DNA of 18,542 bases, taken from DATHSN01 sp035464115 (lineage in GTDB: Bacteria; Actinomycetota; Acidimicrobiia; Acidimicrobiales; SKKL01). The notes under the pieces are model-generated. The model searched no databases, was not told the DNA's origin, and saw nothing but the letters and a program-made list of their open reading frames with translations. The stretch lies in the NCBI GenBank assembly GCA_035464115.1, contig DATHSN010000365.1:1-18542 (forward strand), written 5' to 3'. Shown piece by piece: positions 1 to 7,117 of this stretch. The translations under genes and the position numbers were made by a program. Positions within the stretch are counted from its first letter, which is position 1, and each line of letters starts with the position of its first letter.

Positions 1-36
1 ACGGTGCGCCACGCGCACCCACGATTCGCCGGTTCG
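1..36. repeat. Palindromic repeat, copy 1 (cut by window start)
   Basis: This is the right-hand part of a 51-bp imperfect palindrome also found at 47-97, 130-180 and 13362-13412. The inner arms are GGTGCGC (3-9) and GCGCACC (13-19) around the loop CAC. The right outer arm TTCGCCGGTTCG lies at 25-36. The left outer arm falls before the window. The arms are conserved between copies while the 3-base loop varies. Confidence 0.8.
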
Positions 37-46
37 CCCCCCTCCT

Positions 47-97
47 CGAACTGGCGAACCCACGGTGCGCAGGGCGCACCCACGATTCGCCGGTTCG
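47..97. repeat. Palindromic repeat, copy 2
   Basis: Complete 51-bp unit. The outer arms are CGAACTGGCGAA (47-58) and TTCGCCGGTTCG (86-97), matching at 11 of 12 positions. The inner arms GGTGCGC (64-70) and GCGCACC (74-80) pair perfectly around AGG. The internal loops are CCCAC and CACGA. A C-rich stretch precedes the unit, as it does in copies 3 and 4. As DNA or RNA it can fold into a two-part stem-loop. REP-like behaviour is inferred from the dispersed copies. Confidence 0.85.
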
Positions 98-129
98 CCC
101 ATGGGGCCAGCCGCACCACCGCCCCTCCC

Positions 130-180
130 CGAACGGGCGAACCGACGGGGCGCAGGGCGCACCGTCGATTCGCCAGTTCG
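130..180. repeat. Palindromic repeat, copy 3
   Basis: 51-bp unit with outer arms CGAACGGGCGAA (130-141) and TTCGCCAGTTCG (169-180). The inner arms are GGGGCGC (147-153) and GCGCACC (157-163) around AGG, with one inner mismatch. It is the most diverged copy. It lies 24 bases beyond the lysoplasmalogenase stop codon on that gene's downstream side, so it could also act as a 3'-end stem-loop for the minus-strand operon (inference). Confidence 0.75.
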
Positions 181-204
181 AGGATCGGTGGGGCCGACGG
201 GCCG

Positions 205-843
205 TCAGGCGGTGACGAGGGCGAGCACGAGGCCGATCTGGCCGAGGTGGTAGGTGCTCATGATGGCCACCCGCTGGTGGCGGAACGGGCCGAGGAACTC
301 GCGCACGCCGATCATGGCGTCGGAGGCGTAGAAGAGCGTGGCGCCCACCAGCGCCAGCGGGACGAGCGTGCCGAAGGCGGCCACGACCATCACCGAGATC
401 ACCACCAGGTAGGCGGTGACCGGGGTGGCGAGGCGCGGGCGGGAGGCGCGCGCCCCGGCGACGACCCGACGGCCGACGGTGCCCAACGCCACGGCCACCA
501 CCGCCGCCCCCGCCACGAGCCCGAGCGGCTCGACGCCGAGCGCCACCAGGCCGCCGACGTAGAGGAGGTGGCCGACGAGGAACGACGCCAGCCCCTCCAC
601 GAAACGGTCGCTCGGGAGCATGAGGAACACGTCGCCGGCGAGCGAGGCGACCAGCGCGGCGACGAACCAGGCCCGCGCCGACCCGTCGACGGGGTCGAGG
701 GCGAGGGCCACGCCGATGAGCGCCACCATGGTCGCCGGCTTGGTGACGTACTCGCCGACCCGGTGGCGCGCCGCCACCGCCCACCAGTTGGCGACCGCGA
801 GCACGCCGACGACCCCGAGCAGGGCCCACGCCGTCGCGGTCAC
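205..843 (-). CDS. YhhN/TMEM86-family lysoplasmalogenase
   Basis: Integral membrane protein of 212 aa, the usual size for the YhhN family, and almost entirely hydrophobic with about seven or eight membrane segments. Family-like motifs are visible: SLAGDVFLML, an F-x2-GL-x2-FLVGHL-x-Y stretch, YASDAMIGVREF and a C-terminal YHLGQ. Characterised members hydrolyse the vinyl-ether bond of lysoplasmalogens to release an aldehyde. The substrate in this organism is unknown. The GTG start at 843 lies four bases after the stop of the upstream reductase gene, so the two are probably co-transcribed and coupled. The repeat at 130-180 follows the stop. The family call is firm; the reaction is inferred from family. 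Confidence 0.85.
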   Translation of the reverse strand: MTATAWALLGVVGVLAVANWWAVAARHRVGEYVTKPATMVALIGVALALDPVDGSARAWFVAALVASLAGDVFLMLPSDRFVEGLASFLVGHLLYVGGLVALGVEPLGLVAGAAVVAVALGTVGRRVVAGARASRPRLATPVTAYLVVISVMVVAAFGTLVPLALVGATLFYASDAMIGVREFLGPFRHQRVAIMSTYHLGQIGLVLALVTA

Positions 844-847
844 CGGC

Positions 848-2062
848 TCAACCCTCGGCGACGAGGGCGAGGGCGTCGGACCAGCTGGTGCCCTCGATGA
901 GGCGGCGCTGCCACAGCGCCACCACCGGGGCCCGGTTCATGCCGAACACGCCGATGGCCTGGTCGTCGCGGCGGAACAGGGCGGCGAACCGGCGCTCCTC
1001 GAGCGACCCGTCGATCACCACCATCTCGTCGAGCGGGCCGCACCGTCCGCCGAGCTGGAGCTTGCGGTCGTACTGATCGGACCAGAACCACGGCACCGGG
1101 GCGAACGGCTCGGCCGCGGCATCCTCGACGAGCAGCCGGGTGGCGGCGTGGGCCCCCATGTGGACGGCGTTGTCCCAGTGCTCGACCCGCATCACCTCGC
1201 CGTAGCGGAGGTTGGGCCACCGGGCCACGTCGCCCGCGGCGGTGATCCCCGGCGCGGCGAGGGTGGTGGCGTCGCACACCACGCCGTCGTCGAGGGTGAG
1301 GCCCGAGCCGACGAGCCAGTCGGTGTTGGGCCGCACGCCGATGCCCACGACCACGACGTCGGCGTCGACGTGTCCGCCGTCGGCGAGGCGGACCCGCCGG
1401 ACACGACCGTCGTCGCCGACGTCGATGCCCTCGACGCCCGCGCCCAGACGCAGGTCGACCCCGTGGTCGCGGTGCAGGTCGGCGCACAGCTGGCCGAGCG
1501 GGGCGGGCAGCACCCGCCCGAGGGGGATCGGCGCGGCCTCGAGCAGGGTGACCTCGAGCCCGAGGGCGCGGCAGCTGGCCGCCACCTCCGAGCCGATGAA
1601 CCCGGCGCCGACCACGACCACCCGCGCCGGGCCGGCCTCGAGGTCGGCCCGCAGGGCGCCGGCGTCGTCGCGGGTGCGCACGACGTGGACGCCACCCACC
1701 CCGTCGGTGCCGGGCAGCGTGCGGGGCGTGGCGCCACAGGCCAGCACGATGCCGTCGGTGGTGAGCGTGGCGCCGTCGTCGAGGGTGAGGGTGCGGGTGG
1801 ACGCGTCGAGCGCGGTGGCCGACCGCCCGAGCACCCAGCGCACGTCGAGGGCGTCGATCGCCTCGTCGTTGCTGAGCCCGGTGCCGTCGACGGCCTTGTC
1901 GCCGGTGAGGACCCGCTTCGACAGCGGCGGGCGGTCGTAGGGCCGGTACGGCTCGTCGCCGACCACGGTGATCTCGCCGTCGTACCCGTCGCGCCGCAGC
2001 GCCTGGACGCCGCGCAGCGCGGCGAGCGAGGCGCCCACCACGGCGATGGTGCGCACGGTCAC
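848..2062 (-). CDS. NAD(P)/FAD-dependent ferredoxin reductase
   Basis: 404 aa, typical of the rubredoxin/putidaredoxin-type reductase family. An N-terminal FAD dinucleotide fold begins at residues 5-15. An R-P-Y-D-R-P-P-L-S-K stretch follows near 40-49. A second Rossmann motif, VGAGFIG, lies at 151-157 for NAD(P)H. The TAAGDVA motif near 274-280 contacts FAD, and PWFWSDQ at 324-330 marks the C-terminal domain. It should pass electrons from NAD(P)H to a small ferredoxin, and a matching ferredoxin gene lies 42 bases upstream. Such pairs often feed cytochrome P450s or Rieske oxygenases, but neither is present here. The start is GTG at 2062 with only a weak ribosome site. The family is certain; the redox partner is inferred. 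Confidence 0.92.
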   Translation of the reverse strand: MTVRTIAVVGASLAALRGVQALRRDGYDGEITVVGDEPYRPYDRPPLSKRVLTGDKAVDGTGLSNDEAIDALDVRWVLGRSATALDASTRTLTLDDGATLTTDGIVLACGATPRTLPGTDGVGGVHVVRTRDDAGALRADLEAGPARVVVVGAGFIGSEVAASCRALGLEVTLLEAAPIPLGRVLPAPLGQLCADLHRDHGVDLRLGAGVEGIDVGDDGRVRRVRLADGGHVDADVVVVGIGVRPNTDWLVGSGLTLDDGVVCDATTLAAPGITAAGDVARWPNLRYGEVMRVEHWDNAVHMGAHAATRLLVEDAAAEPFAPVPWFWSDQYDRKLQLGGRCGPLDEMVVIDGSLEERRFAALFRRDDQAIGVFGMNRAPVVALWQRRLIEGTSWSDALALVAEG

Positions 2063-2104
2063 GATCGCACCCGGCGCCGCGCCGGCCTCACCTCACATGT
2101 CACG

Positions 2105-2308
2105 TCAGGCGGTCTCCTCGATGGAGATGGCCTGCTTGGGGCACCGCTCCACCGCCTCCTCCACCTTGGGGCGCAGCTCCTCGCTCGGCGTCTCGTCGAG
2201 GATGTAGAGGAAGTCGTCGTCGCGGACCTCGAACACCTCGGGCGCCACCGCCATGCACACCGCGTTGGACTCGCACCGGTCGAAGTCGACCACCACCCGG
2301 AACGTCAT
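2105..2308 (-). CDS. Small single-cluster ferredoxin (3Fe-4S type)
   Basis: 67 aa acidic protein with three cysteines, C12, C18 and C56, spaced C-x5-C then a late C-P. This is the pattern of the actinobacterial 3Fe-4S (or site-differentiated 4Fe-4S) ferredoxins that serve P450 systems. The second residue of a full 4Fe-4S motif is not cysteine. A strong Shine-Dalgarno, GAGGGGAG (plus-strand 2315-2322), sits just before the ATG. It is the first gene of the minus-strand operon with the reductase and lysoplasmalogenase, and it is divergent from the hydrogenase operon. Its role as electron carrier for the adjacent reductase is inferred from adjacency. Confidence 0.9.
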   Translation of the reverse strand: MTFRVVVDFDRCESNAVCMAVAPEVFEVRDDDFLYILDETPSEELRPKVEEAVERCPKQAISIEETA

Positions 2309-2433
2309 GTCGGACTCCCCTCGTCGCCACCACCCCGGCCGTCGGGGGGCGCCTCGCCATCATGGCAGGGCCCCCACCCGGTGAGTGACCTCGGACCCTT
2401 CAGCGCGGCGGCCGCGTGGCTCACACTCGGGGC
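2309..2433. promoter_or_regulatory. Divergent promoter region, ferredoxin / hydrogenase operons
   Basis: This 125-base spacer must hold both promoters. On the minus strand CATGAT (plus-strand 2359-2364) is a possible -10 for the ferredoxin operon. It lies inside the perfect 11-bp palindrome GCCATCATGGC at 2356-2366, so a regulator binding there could block it. No convincing -35 accompanies it. I found no clear FNR, DosR or CRP site. The regulatory role is inferred. Confidence 0.4.
2399..2433 (+). promoter_or_regulatory. Possible leaderless promoter of hydrogenase operon
   Basis: CACACT at 2422-2427 keeps the A and final T most important in a -10 box and ends six bases before the ATG at 2434. 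TTCAGC at 2399-2404 would be a weak -35 at 17-base spacing. There is no Shine-Dalgarno before the ATG, which favours a leaderless transcript. This is a weak match and stays tentative. Confidence 0.3.
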
Positions 2434-3573
2434 ATGGTCCGATCGTCGCTGATCGACGGACCCGTCCTCCTCGACGTCACCGGGGTCGAGGGCGTCCTCT
2501 CCGAGCTGCGCCGGCTCGGCCACACGCTCATCGGTCCCACCCGCCGAGACGGGGCGATCGTCCTCGACGAGATCACCTCCACCGCGGATCTCCCGCAGGG
2601 CTGGGGAGACGAGCAGGGTCCCGGGCGCAGTCGCCTGCACCGTCGCGACGACGACGCGTGGTTCGGGTGGGCGGTGGGCCCGACCACCTGGCGCCGGTTC
2701 CTGTCGCCGCCGGTGCGCGAGCTGTGGCGGGCCCGGCGCGACGGCCACGGCTTCGAGCTCGTCGTCGACGACGCGCCCGCGCCACCGCTCGCGCTCATCG
2801 GTGTGCGGCCCTGCGACCTCGCCGCGCTCGGCATCCAGGACCGGGTCGCCGCCGGCGGTCCGTGCCCCGACACCGACCTGCTCCAGATCCACCGCGACGC
2901 GTTCGTGCTGGCCGTGAGCTGCGGAGCGCCGGCGGCCACGTGCTTCTGCGCGTCGACGGGCACCGGTCCGCGCGCCGGCGAGGGCGCCGACCTCACCATG
3001 ATCGAGCTGGTCGACGACGCCGGGCACCGCTTCGTGGTGGAGGCGACGTCGGCCCGCGGCGCCGAGGTGCTGGCGTCCGTGCCCCACCCGACCGCCACCG
3101 AAGCCGACCAGCGCGCCGCCGACGCGGTCATCGCCGCCGCCACGGCCGCCCAGTCCCGCACGCTGCCCGACCGCGACGCGTGCGCCCGCCTCGTCACGCG
3201 GGCCGAGCACCCCCACTGGGCCGATGTCGCCGAGCGGTGCCTGTCCTGCGCCAGCTGCACGCTCGTGTGCCCCACCTGCTTCTGCTCCCGCATCGCCGAC
3301 GGCACCGACCTCGCCGGCGACGAGGCCTGGCGGTCGCAGCGCTGGGACTCGTGCTTCTCGCTCGACCACTCGTTCATCCACGGCGGTTCGATCCGCGCCG
3401 ACGTGCGGGCCCGCTACCGCCAGTGGCTCACCCACAAGCTCGCCACGTGGTGGGACCAGCTCGACACGTCGGGCTGCGTGGGCTGCGGACGCTGCATCAC
3501 CTGGTGCCCCGCCGGGATCGACCTCACGGTCGAGGCCCGGGCCATCGTCGAGGGAGCGGCCGATGCCCACTGA
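2434..3573 (+). CDS. hydB: NiFe hydrogenase group 3b, beta subunit (4Fe-4S dicluster)
   Basis: 379 aa cytoplasmic iron-sulfur subunit of a heterotetrameric NAD(P)-linked hydrogenase (sulfhydrogenase type). Residues about 120-180 hold the family hallmarks GVRPCDLAAL and SCGAPAATCFC. Two 4Fe-4S binding sites follow: C269-x2-C272-x2-C275-x3-C279-P and C348-x2-C351-x2-C354-x3-C358-P. The subunit relays electrons between the small subunit and the flavin subunit. The ATG at 2434 is preferred over an in-frame GTG at 2416: it lies six bases after a -10-like CACACT, and the extra residues look unlike the family. The gene overlaps the next one by 11 bases. The order beta-gamma-delta-alpha matches the Pyrococcus hyd operon and mycobacterial hyh operons. 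Confidence 0.9.
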   Translation: MVRSSLIDGPVLLDVTGVEGVLSELRRLGHTLIGPTRRDGAIVLDEITSTADLPQGWGDEQGPGRSRLHRRDDDAWFGWAVGPTTWRRFLSPPVRELWRARRDGHGFELVVDDAPAPPLALIGVRPCDLAALGIQDRVAAGGPCPDTDLLQIHRDAFVLAVSCGAPAATCFCASTGTGPRAGEGADLTMIELVDDAGHRFVVEATSARGAEVLASVPHPTATEADQRAADAVIAAATAAQSRTLPDRDACARLVTRAEHPHWADVAERCLSCASCTLVCPTCFCSRIADGTDLAGDEAWRSQRWDSCFSLDHSFIHGGSIRADVRARYRQWLTHKLATWWDQLDTSGCVGCGRCITWCPAGIDLTVEARAIVEGAADAH

Positions 3574-4390
3574 CGTCCTCACCCCCACGCCGTACCGGGT
3601 GGTGTCGCGCCGCCGCTGCGGCGACGACGTGGCCACCTTCGACGTCACGCCGATCGACCACCCGATCGACCGGGCCGAGCCCGGCCAGTTCGCCATGTTG
3701 TGGGCCTACGGCATCGGCGAGGTGCCGATCTCGTTCCGCGGGGTCGACGCCCAACCCGGCCGGTTGCGGTTCACGGTCCGCGCCGTGGGCGAGGTGAGCG
3801 ACGCCCTCGTGGCGCTCACCCGTGGCGACGTGGTGGGCGTGCGCGGTCCGTTCGGCCGGGGCTGGAAGGCCGAGACCGAGGCCGGTCGCGACATCGTGGT
3901 GGTGGCCGGCGGTCTCGGCGTGTGCCCCCTGTGGCCGGTCGTGTCGCACCTGCGCGCCGACCGGCTGCGCTTCGGGCGCATCTCGCTGCTCGTCGGCGCG
4001 CGCTCACCGGCCGATCTGCTCGACGTCGACGACCTGGTGCGCTGGGCCGAGCTCACGGGGGCCCACCTGGGTGTCAGCGTCGACCACCCGAGCCCGGGCT
4101 GGGACGGGAACGTGGGCCTGGTCACCGACCTGCTCGACGAGGTCGACCTCGACCCCGAGATCACCAGCGCGTTCGTCTGCGGGCCCGAGGTGATGATGCT
4201 GGCCACCGGGCGGGCACTGGTCGACAGGGGCCTGGCCCCCGAGCGCATCCGCCTCTCACTCGAGCGCAACATGGCGTGCGGCATCCGCCACTGCGGTCGG
4301 TGCCAGGTCGGGCCGCTCTTCGCGTGCGTCGACGGACCGGTGGTCGACCTCGCCAGTGCCGGGCACCTGCTCGAGGTGAGCGACCGATGA
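3563..4390 (+). CDS. hydG: NiFe hydrogenase group 3b, gamma subunit (FAD/NAD(P)-binding)
   Basis: 275 aa diaphorase subunit of the ferredoxin-NADP reductase superfamily. The FAD-binding barrel covers roughly residues 10-100, with PISF at 55-58 and GDVVGVRGPFGRGW at 88-101. The nucleotide-binding half starts with the glycine-rich VVVAGGLGVCPLWP at 112-125 and contains CGPEVMM at 206-212. A C-terminal 2Fe-2S site is formed by C239, C244, C247 and C255, as in dihydroorotate dehydrogenase electron-transfer subunits. It exchanges electrons with NAD(P)H. The ATG at 3563 lies inside the end of the beta gene, so translation is probably coupled. NADP preference is expected from the group but cannot be proven from sequence. 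Confidence 0.93.
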   Translation: MPTDVLTPTPYRVVSRRRCGDDVATFDVTPIDHPIDRAEPGQFAMLWAYGIGEVPISFRGVDAQPGRLRFTVRAVGEVSDALVALTRGDVVGVRGPFGRGWKAETEAGRDIVVVAGGLGVCPLWPVVSHLRADRLRFGRISLLVGARSPADLLDVDDLVRWAELTGAHLGVSVDHPSPGWDGNVGLVTDLLDEVDLDPEITSAFVCGPEVMMLATGRALVDRGLAPERIRLSLERNMACGIRHCGRCQVGPLFACVDGPVVDLASAGHLLEVSDR

Positions 4391-5253
4391 GCCCGGGCAC
4401 CGCCGCGCCCGCAAGGCCGCGGCTCGCGGTGTGGAAGTTCGCGTCGTGCGACGGGTGCCAGCTCACCCTGCTCGACTGCGAGGACGAGCTGTTGACCGTG
4501 GCCGACGCCGTCGACATCGCCTACTTCCTCGAGGCCGGGCGCGCCGACATCGGCGGCCCCTACGACGTGTCGCTCGTCGAGGGGTCGATCACCACCCCGG
4601 GCGACGTCGAGCGGATCCGCGCCGTGCGCGAGGCGTCGGCGCTGCTCGTCACCATCGGGGCGTGCGCCACCGCCGGGGGGATCCAGGCGCTGCGGAACCA
4701 CGCCGACGTCGACGAGTTCGCGTCCATCGTCTACGCCCACCCCGAGTTCCTCTCCACCCTGGGCACCTCGACGCCCATCGCGGCCCACGTCCCGGTCGAC
4801 CTCGAGCTGCGAGGCTGCCCGATCGACCGGGGTCAGCTCCTCGGCACGATCAACGCGCTGCTCCACGGTCGTCGGCCGCCCCTACCCGGCTACAGCGTCT
4901 GCGTCGAGTGCAAGGAGCGGGGCACGCCGTGCATCACCGTCGCCCAGGGCACCCCCTGCCTCGGTCCGGTCACCCGGGCCGGGTGCGGTGCGCTGTGCCC
5001 CCGCTTCGACCGCGGCTGCTACGGCTGCTTCGGCCCGGCCGAGGACCCCAACGACGTCGCCATCACCCGAGTGCTCGCCGACCACGGGGTCGACGCCGCC
5101 GATCGGCTCCGAGTGTTCCGCACCTTCAACACCGGCGCCGCCGCCTTCGCCCGCATGGCCGTCGCCGCCGACACTGGCATGGCCGTCGCCGCCGACACTG
5201 GCACGGCCGTCGCCGCCGAGCCCGCCGCCCCCGAGCCGGAGGTCGAGGCGTGA
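4387..5253 (+). CDS. hydD: NiFe hydrogenase group 3b, small (delta) subunit
   Basis: 288 aa subunit with the NuoB/20-kDa fold that holds three Fe-S clusters next to the NiFe site. Proximal cluster ligands are C21 and C24 (CDGC), C93 (GACATAGG) and C144 (RGCPID). Further cysteines at 172, 175, 182, 191, 200, 204, 211 and 214 supply the other clusters. No Tat signal is present, so the enzyme is cytoplasmic, as expected for group 3b. The ATG overlaps the gamma stop (ATGA). The last 35 or so residues are unusual: an Ala/Val-rich tail built from a 24-base tandem repeat, then a Pro/Glu-rich end, beyond the conserved domain. Confidence 0.93.
   Translation: MSPGTAAPARPRLAVWKFASCDGCQLTLLDCEDELLTVADAVDIAYFLEAGRADIGGPYDVSLVEGSITTPGDVERIRAVREASALLVTIGACATAGGIQALRNHADVDEFASIVYAHPEFLSTLGTSTPIAAHVPVDLELRGCPIDRGQLLGTINALLHGRRPPLPGYSVCVECKERGTPCITVAQGTPCLGPVTRAGCGALCPRFDRGCYGCFGPAEDPNDVAITRVLADHGVDAADRLRVFRTFNTGAAAFARMAVAADTGMAVAADTGTAVAAEPAAPEPEVEA
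5155..5219 (+). repeat. 24-bp in-frame tandem repeat at end of hydD
   Basis: A 24-base unit beginning ATGGCCGTCGCCGCCGAC is repeated exactly at 5155-5178 and 5179-5202. A third, partial copy of 17 bases with one change follows at 5203-5219. It encodes MAVAADTG twice, then TAVAAE. The identity of the first two copies suggests a recent slippage duplication. It lies past the last cluster-binding cysteine. Confidence 0.95.
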
Positions 5254-6557
5254 CCCACAAGGCGCCCGCGGGCCGGACCCTGAAGGTCGAGGCCCTCGCC
5301 CGCGTCGAGGGCGAGGGGGCCATGCACGTCGAGATCCGCGACGGCGCGGTCCACGACGTGCAGCTGCGGATCTACGAGCCGCCCCGGTTCTTCGAGGCGT
5401 TCCTACGGGGCCGCCGCCACACCGAGCCCCCCGACATCACCGCCCGCATCTGCGGGATCTGCCCGGTGGCGTACCAGATGAGCGCCTGCGCGGCGATCGA
5501 GGACGCGTGCGGGGTCACCGTCGACGGCCCCATCGCCGACCTGCGGCGCCTCCTCTACTGCGGGGAGTGGATCGAGAGCCACGCCCTGCACGTCTACCTG
5601 CTCCACGCCCCCGACTTCCTCGGCTACGAGAGCGCCATCGACCTCGCCGCCGACCATCGGCCCGAGGTCGAGCGCGGGCTCGAGCTGAAGAAGATCGGCA
5701 ACGAGGTGCTCGAGGTGGTGGGCGGCCGGGCCATCCACCCGGTCAACGTGCGCGTCGGCGGCTTCCACCGCGCCCCCAGCCGCGCCGAGCTGCGCCCGCT
5801 CGCCGAGCGGCTCCGCTGGGCCCGCGACGCCGCCGTCGACACCGTCCGGTGGGTGGCGGGGTTCGACATCCCCGACCTCGAGGGCCACTGGGAGCTGGTG
5901 TCGCTCCGGCCCGACGCGCCCGACTACCCGATCACCGGCGGACGGCTCGTGTCGACCGCGGGTCTCGACATCGGTCCCGCCGAGCTGCCCGAGCACATCG
6001 CCGAGGAGCACGTCGAGCACTCCACCGCGCTGCACGCCCACCTCCTCGAGCGGGGCGAGTACCTCGTCGGTCCGCTGGCGCGCTACTCGCTCAACGCCGA
6101 CCGCCTGTCGCCCCTCGCCGCCGAGCTGGCGGCCGAGGCCGGCCTCGGCCCCGTGTGCCGCAACCCGTTCCGGTCGATCGTCGTGCGCGCCGTCGAGATC
6201 GTCGAGGCCTGCGAGGAGGCGCTGGCGATCATCGACCGCTACGACGAGCCCGACCGGCCGTTCGTCGACGTCGCACCCCGGGCCGGCACCGGCTCGGGGT
6301 GGACCGAGGCGCCCCGCGGGATGCTGTGGCACACCTACACCCTCGACGACGACGGGATCATCACCGACGCCCGCATCGTGCCGCCCACCGCGCAGAACCA
6401 GCCGGCCATCGAGCACGACCTGTTCCACCTGGTCGAGCGCAACGTGGGCCTCGACGACGAGCCGCTGCGGCGCCTCGCCGAGGTCGCCATCCGCAACCAC
6501 GACCCCTGCATCTCGTGCGCCACCCACTTCCTCGACCTCACCGTCGAACGGACGTGA
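5250..6557 (+). CDS. hydA: NiFe hydrogenase group 3b, large (catalytic alpha) subunit
   Basis: 435 aa catalytic subunit. The N-terminal L1 motif RICGICP supplies C68 and C71, and the C-terminal L2 motif DPCISCATH supplies C420 and C423. These four cysteines hold Ni and Fe(CN)2CO, where H2 is split or made. Nine residues follow H426 and would be clipped off after nickel insertion, presumably by the protease encoded next. The GTG start at 5250 overlaps the delta stop (GTGA), and the protein then runs directly into the conserved LARVEGEGA stretch, supporting that start. Group 3b enzymes are usually soluble, reversible NADP-linked hydrogenases, expressed in mycobacteria under low oxygen. hyp assembly genes are not in the window. 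Confidence 0.95.
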   Translation: MTHKAPAGRTLKVEALARVEGEGAMHVEIRDGAVHDVQLRIYEPPRFFEAFLRGRRHTEPPDITARICGICPVAYQMSACAAIEDACGVTVDGPIADLRRLLYCGEWIESHALHVYLLHAPDFLGYESAIDLAADHRPEVERGLELKKIGNEVLEVVGGRAIHPVNVRVGGFHRAPSRAELRPLAERLRWARDAAVDTVRWVAGFDIPDLEGHWELVSLRPDAPDYPITGGRLVSTAGLDIGPAELPEHIAEEHVEHSTALHAHLLERGEYLVGPLARYSLNADRLSPLAAELAAEAGLGPVCRNPFRSIVVRAVEIVEACEEALAIIDRYDEPDRPFVDVAPRAGTGSGWTEAPRGMLWHTYTLDDDGIITDARIVPPTAQNQPAIEHDLFHLVERNVGLDDEPLRRLAEVAIRNHDPCISCATHFLDLTVERT

Positions 6558-7117
6558 CGCCGGGGCGGACCGTGGTCATCGCGGTGGGCAACCCGTTCGC
6601 GTCCGACGACGGCGTCGCCCACCGGATCGTCGACGCCGCCCGCCCGCGCCTGCCGCCCGAGGTCGAGGTGCGGGCCACCCACGGCGAGCCGGCCCGCCTG
6701 GTCGAGCTGTGGGCGGGGGCCGACCTGGCCGTCGTGGTCGACGCCCTGGCCGACGGCGGCCCGGCCGGCCGGGTCCGGGTGCTCGACGGGCTCGGCGACG
6801 CGGTCGGAGCCGCCGGCGGGGCGGCCGGGGACGCGGCCGGGCGACGGGCCGGGGGCTCGCACGCGCTGGGCGTCGTCGACGCGGTGGCGCTCGGCCGGGC
6901 GGTCGGGCGGCTGCCGGCCGCGCTGATGTGCGTCGGCGTGACCGGGGCGGCCTGGGGACCCGGCGACGAGCTCACCGCGGCGGTGGCCGACGCCGTGACG
7001 AGCGCCGCCGACGCCGTGGTGGCAGCGGTCGCGCCCGTCGCGGACATCGACCCCGGCCGTGACGGCGGCGCCAGGGGTCGTGACCGGGGCGCCGGGACCG
7101 CTCAGAACACCGTGTAG
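6554..7117 (+). CDS. NiFe hydrogenase maturation endopeptidase (HycI/HybD family)
   Basis: 187 aa. The N-terminal GNPFASDDG at residues 12-20 matches the family signature G-N-x4-D-[DE]-G. Likely nickel-sensing ligands are D19, D63 (in VVVDA) and H103 (in GSHALG). This protease clips the C-terminal tail of the large subunit once nickel is in place. The GTG at 6554 overlaps the hydA stop (GTGA), so it is the fifth coupled gene of the operon. The Gly/Arg-rich end, about residues 165-187, extends beyond the fold and overlaps the convergent SDR gene by 16 bases. Confidence 0.92.
   Translation: MTPGRTVVIAVGNPFASDDGVAHRIVDAARPRLPPEVEVRATHGEPARLVELWAGADLAVVVDALADGGPAGRVRVLDGLGDAVGAAGGAAGDAAGRRAGGSHALGVVDAVALGRAVGRLPAALMCVGVTGAAWGPGDELTAAVADAVTSAADAVVAAVAPVADIDPGRDGGARGRDRGAGTAQNTV

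Noticed and set aside
1..180. CRISPR array
   Set aside because: Repeats are palindromic, differ by several bases, and have spacings of 10 and 32 bases. A further copy lies 13 kb away and there are no cas genes.
2416..2433. GTG start six codons upstream for hydB
   Set aside because: It precedes the likely -10 hexamer and adds residues that do not resemble the family. The ATG at 2434 fits better.
620..2452. A 610-codon plus-strand open frame
   Set aside because: It runs antisense to lysoplasmalogenase, reductase and ferredoxin, all of which have clear motifs. High GC content produces long stop-free shadows.
2434..3573. Ferredoxin-type anaerobic sulfite reductase subunit A
   Set aside because: It shares the dicluster family, but the coupled NiFe small and large subunits and protease identify a hydrogenase.
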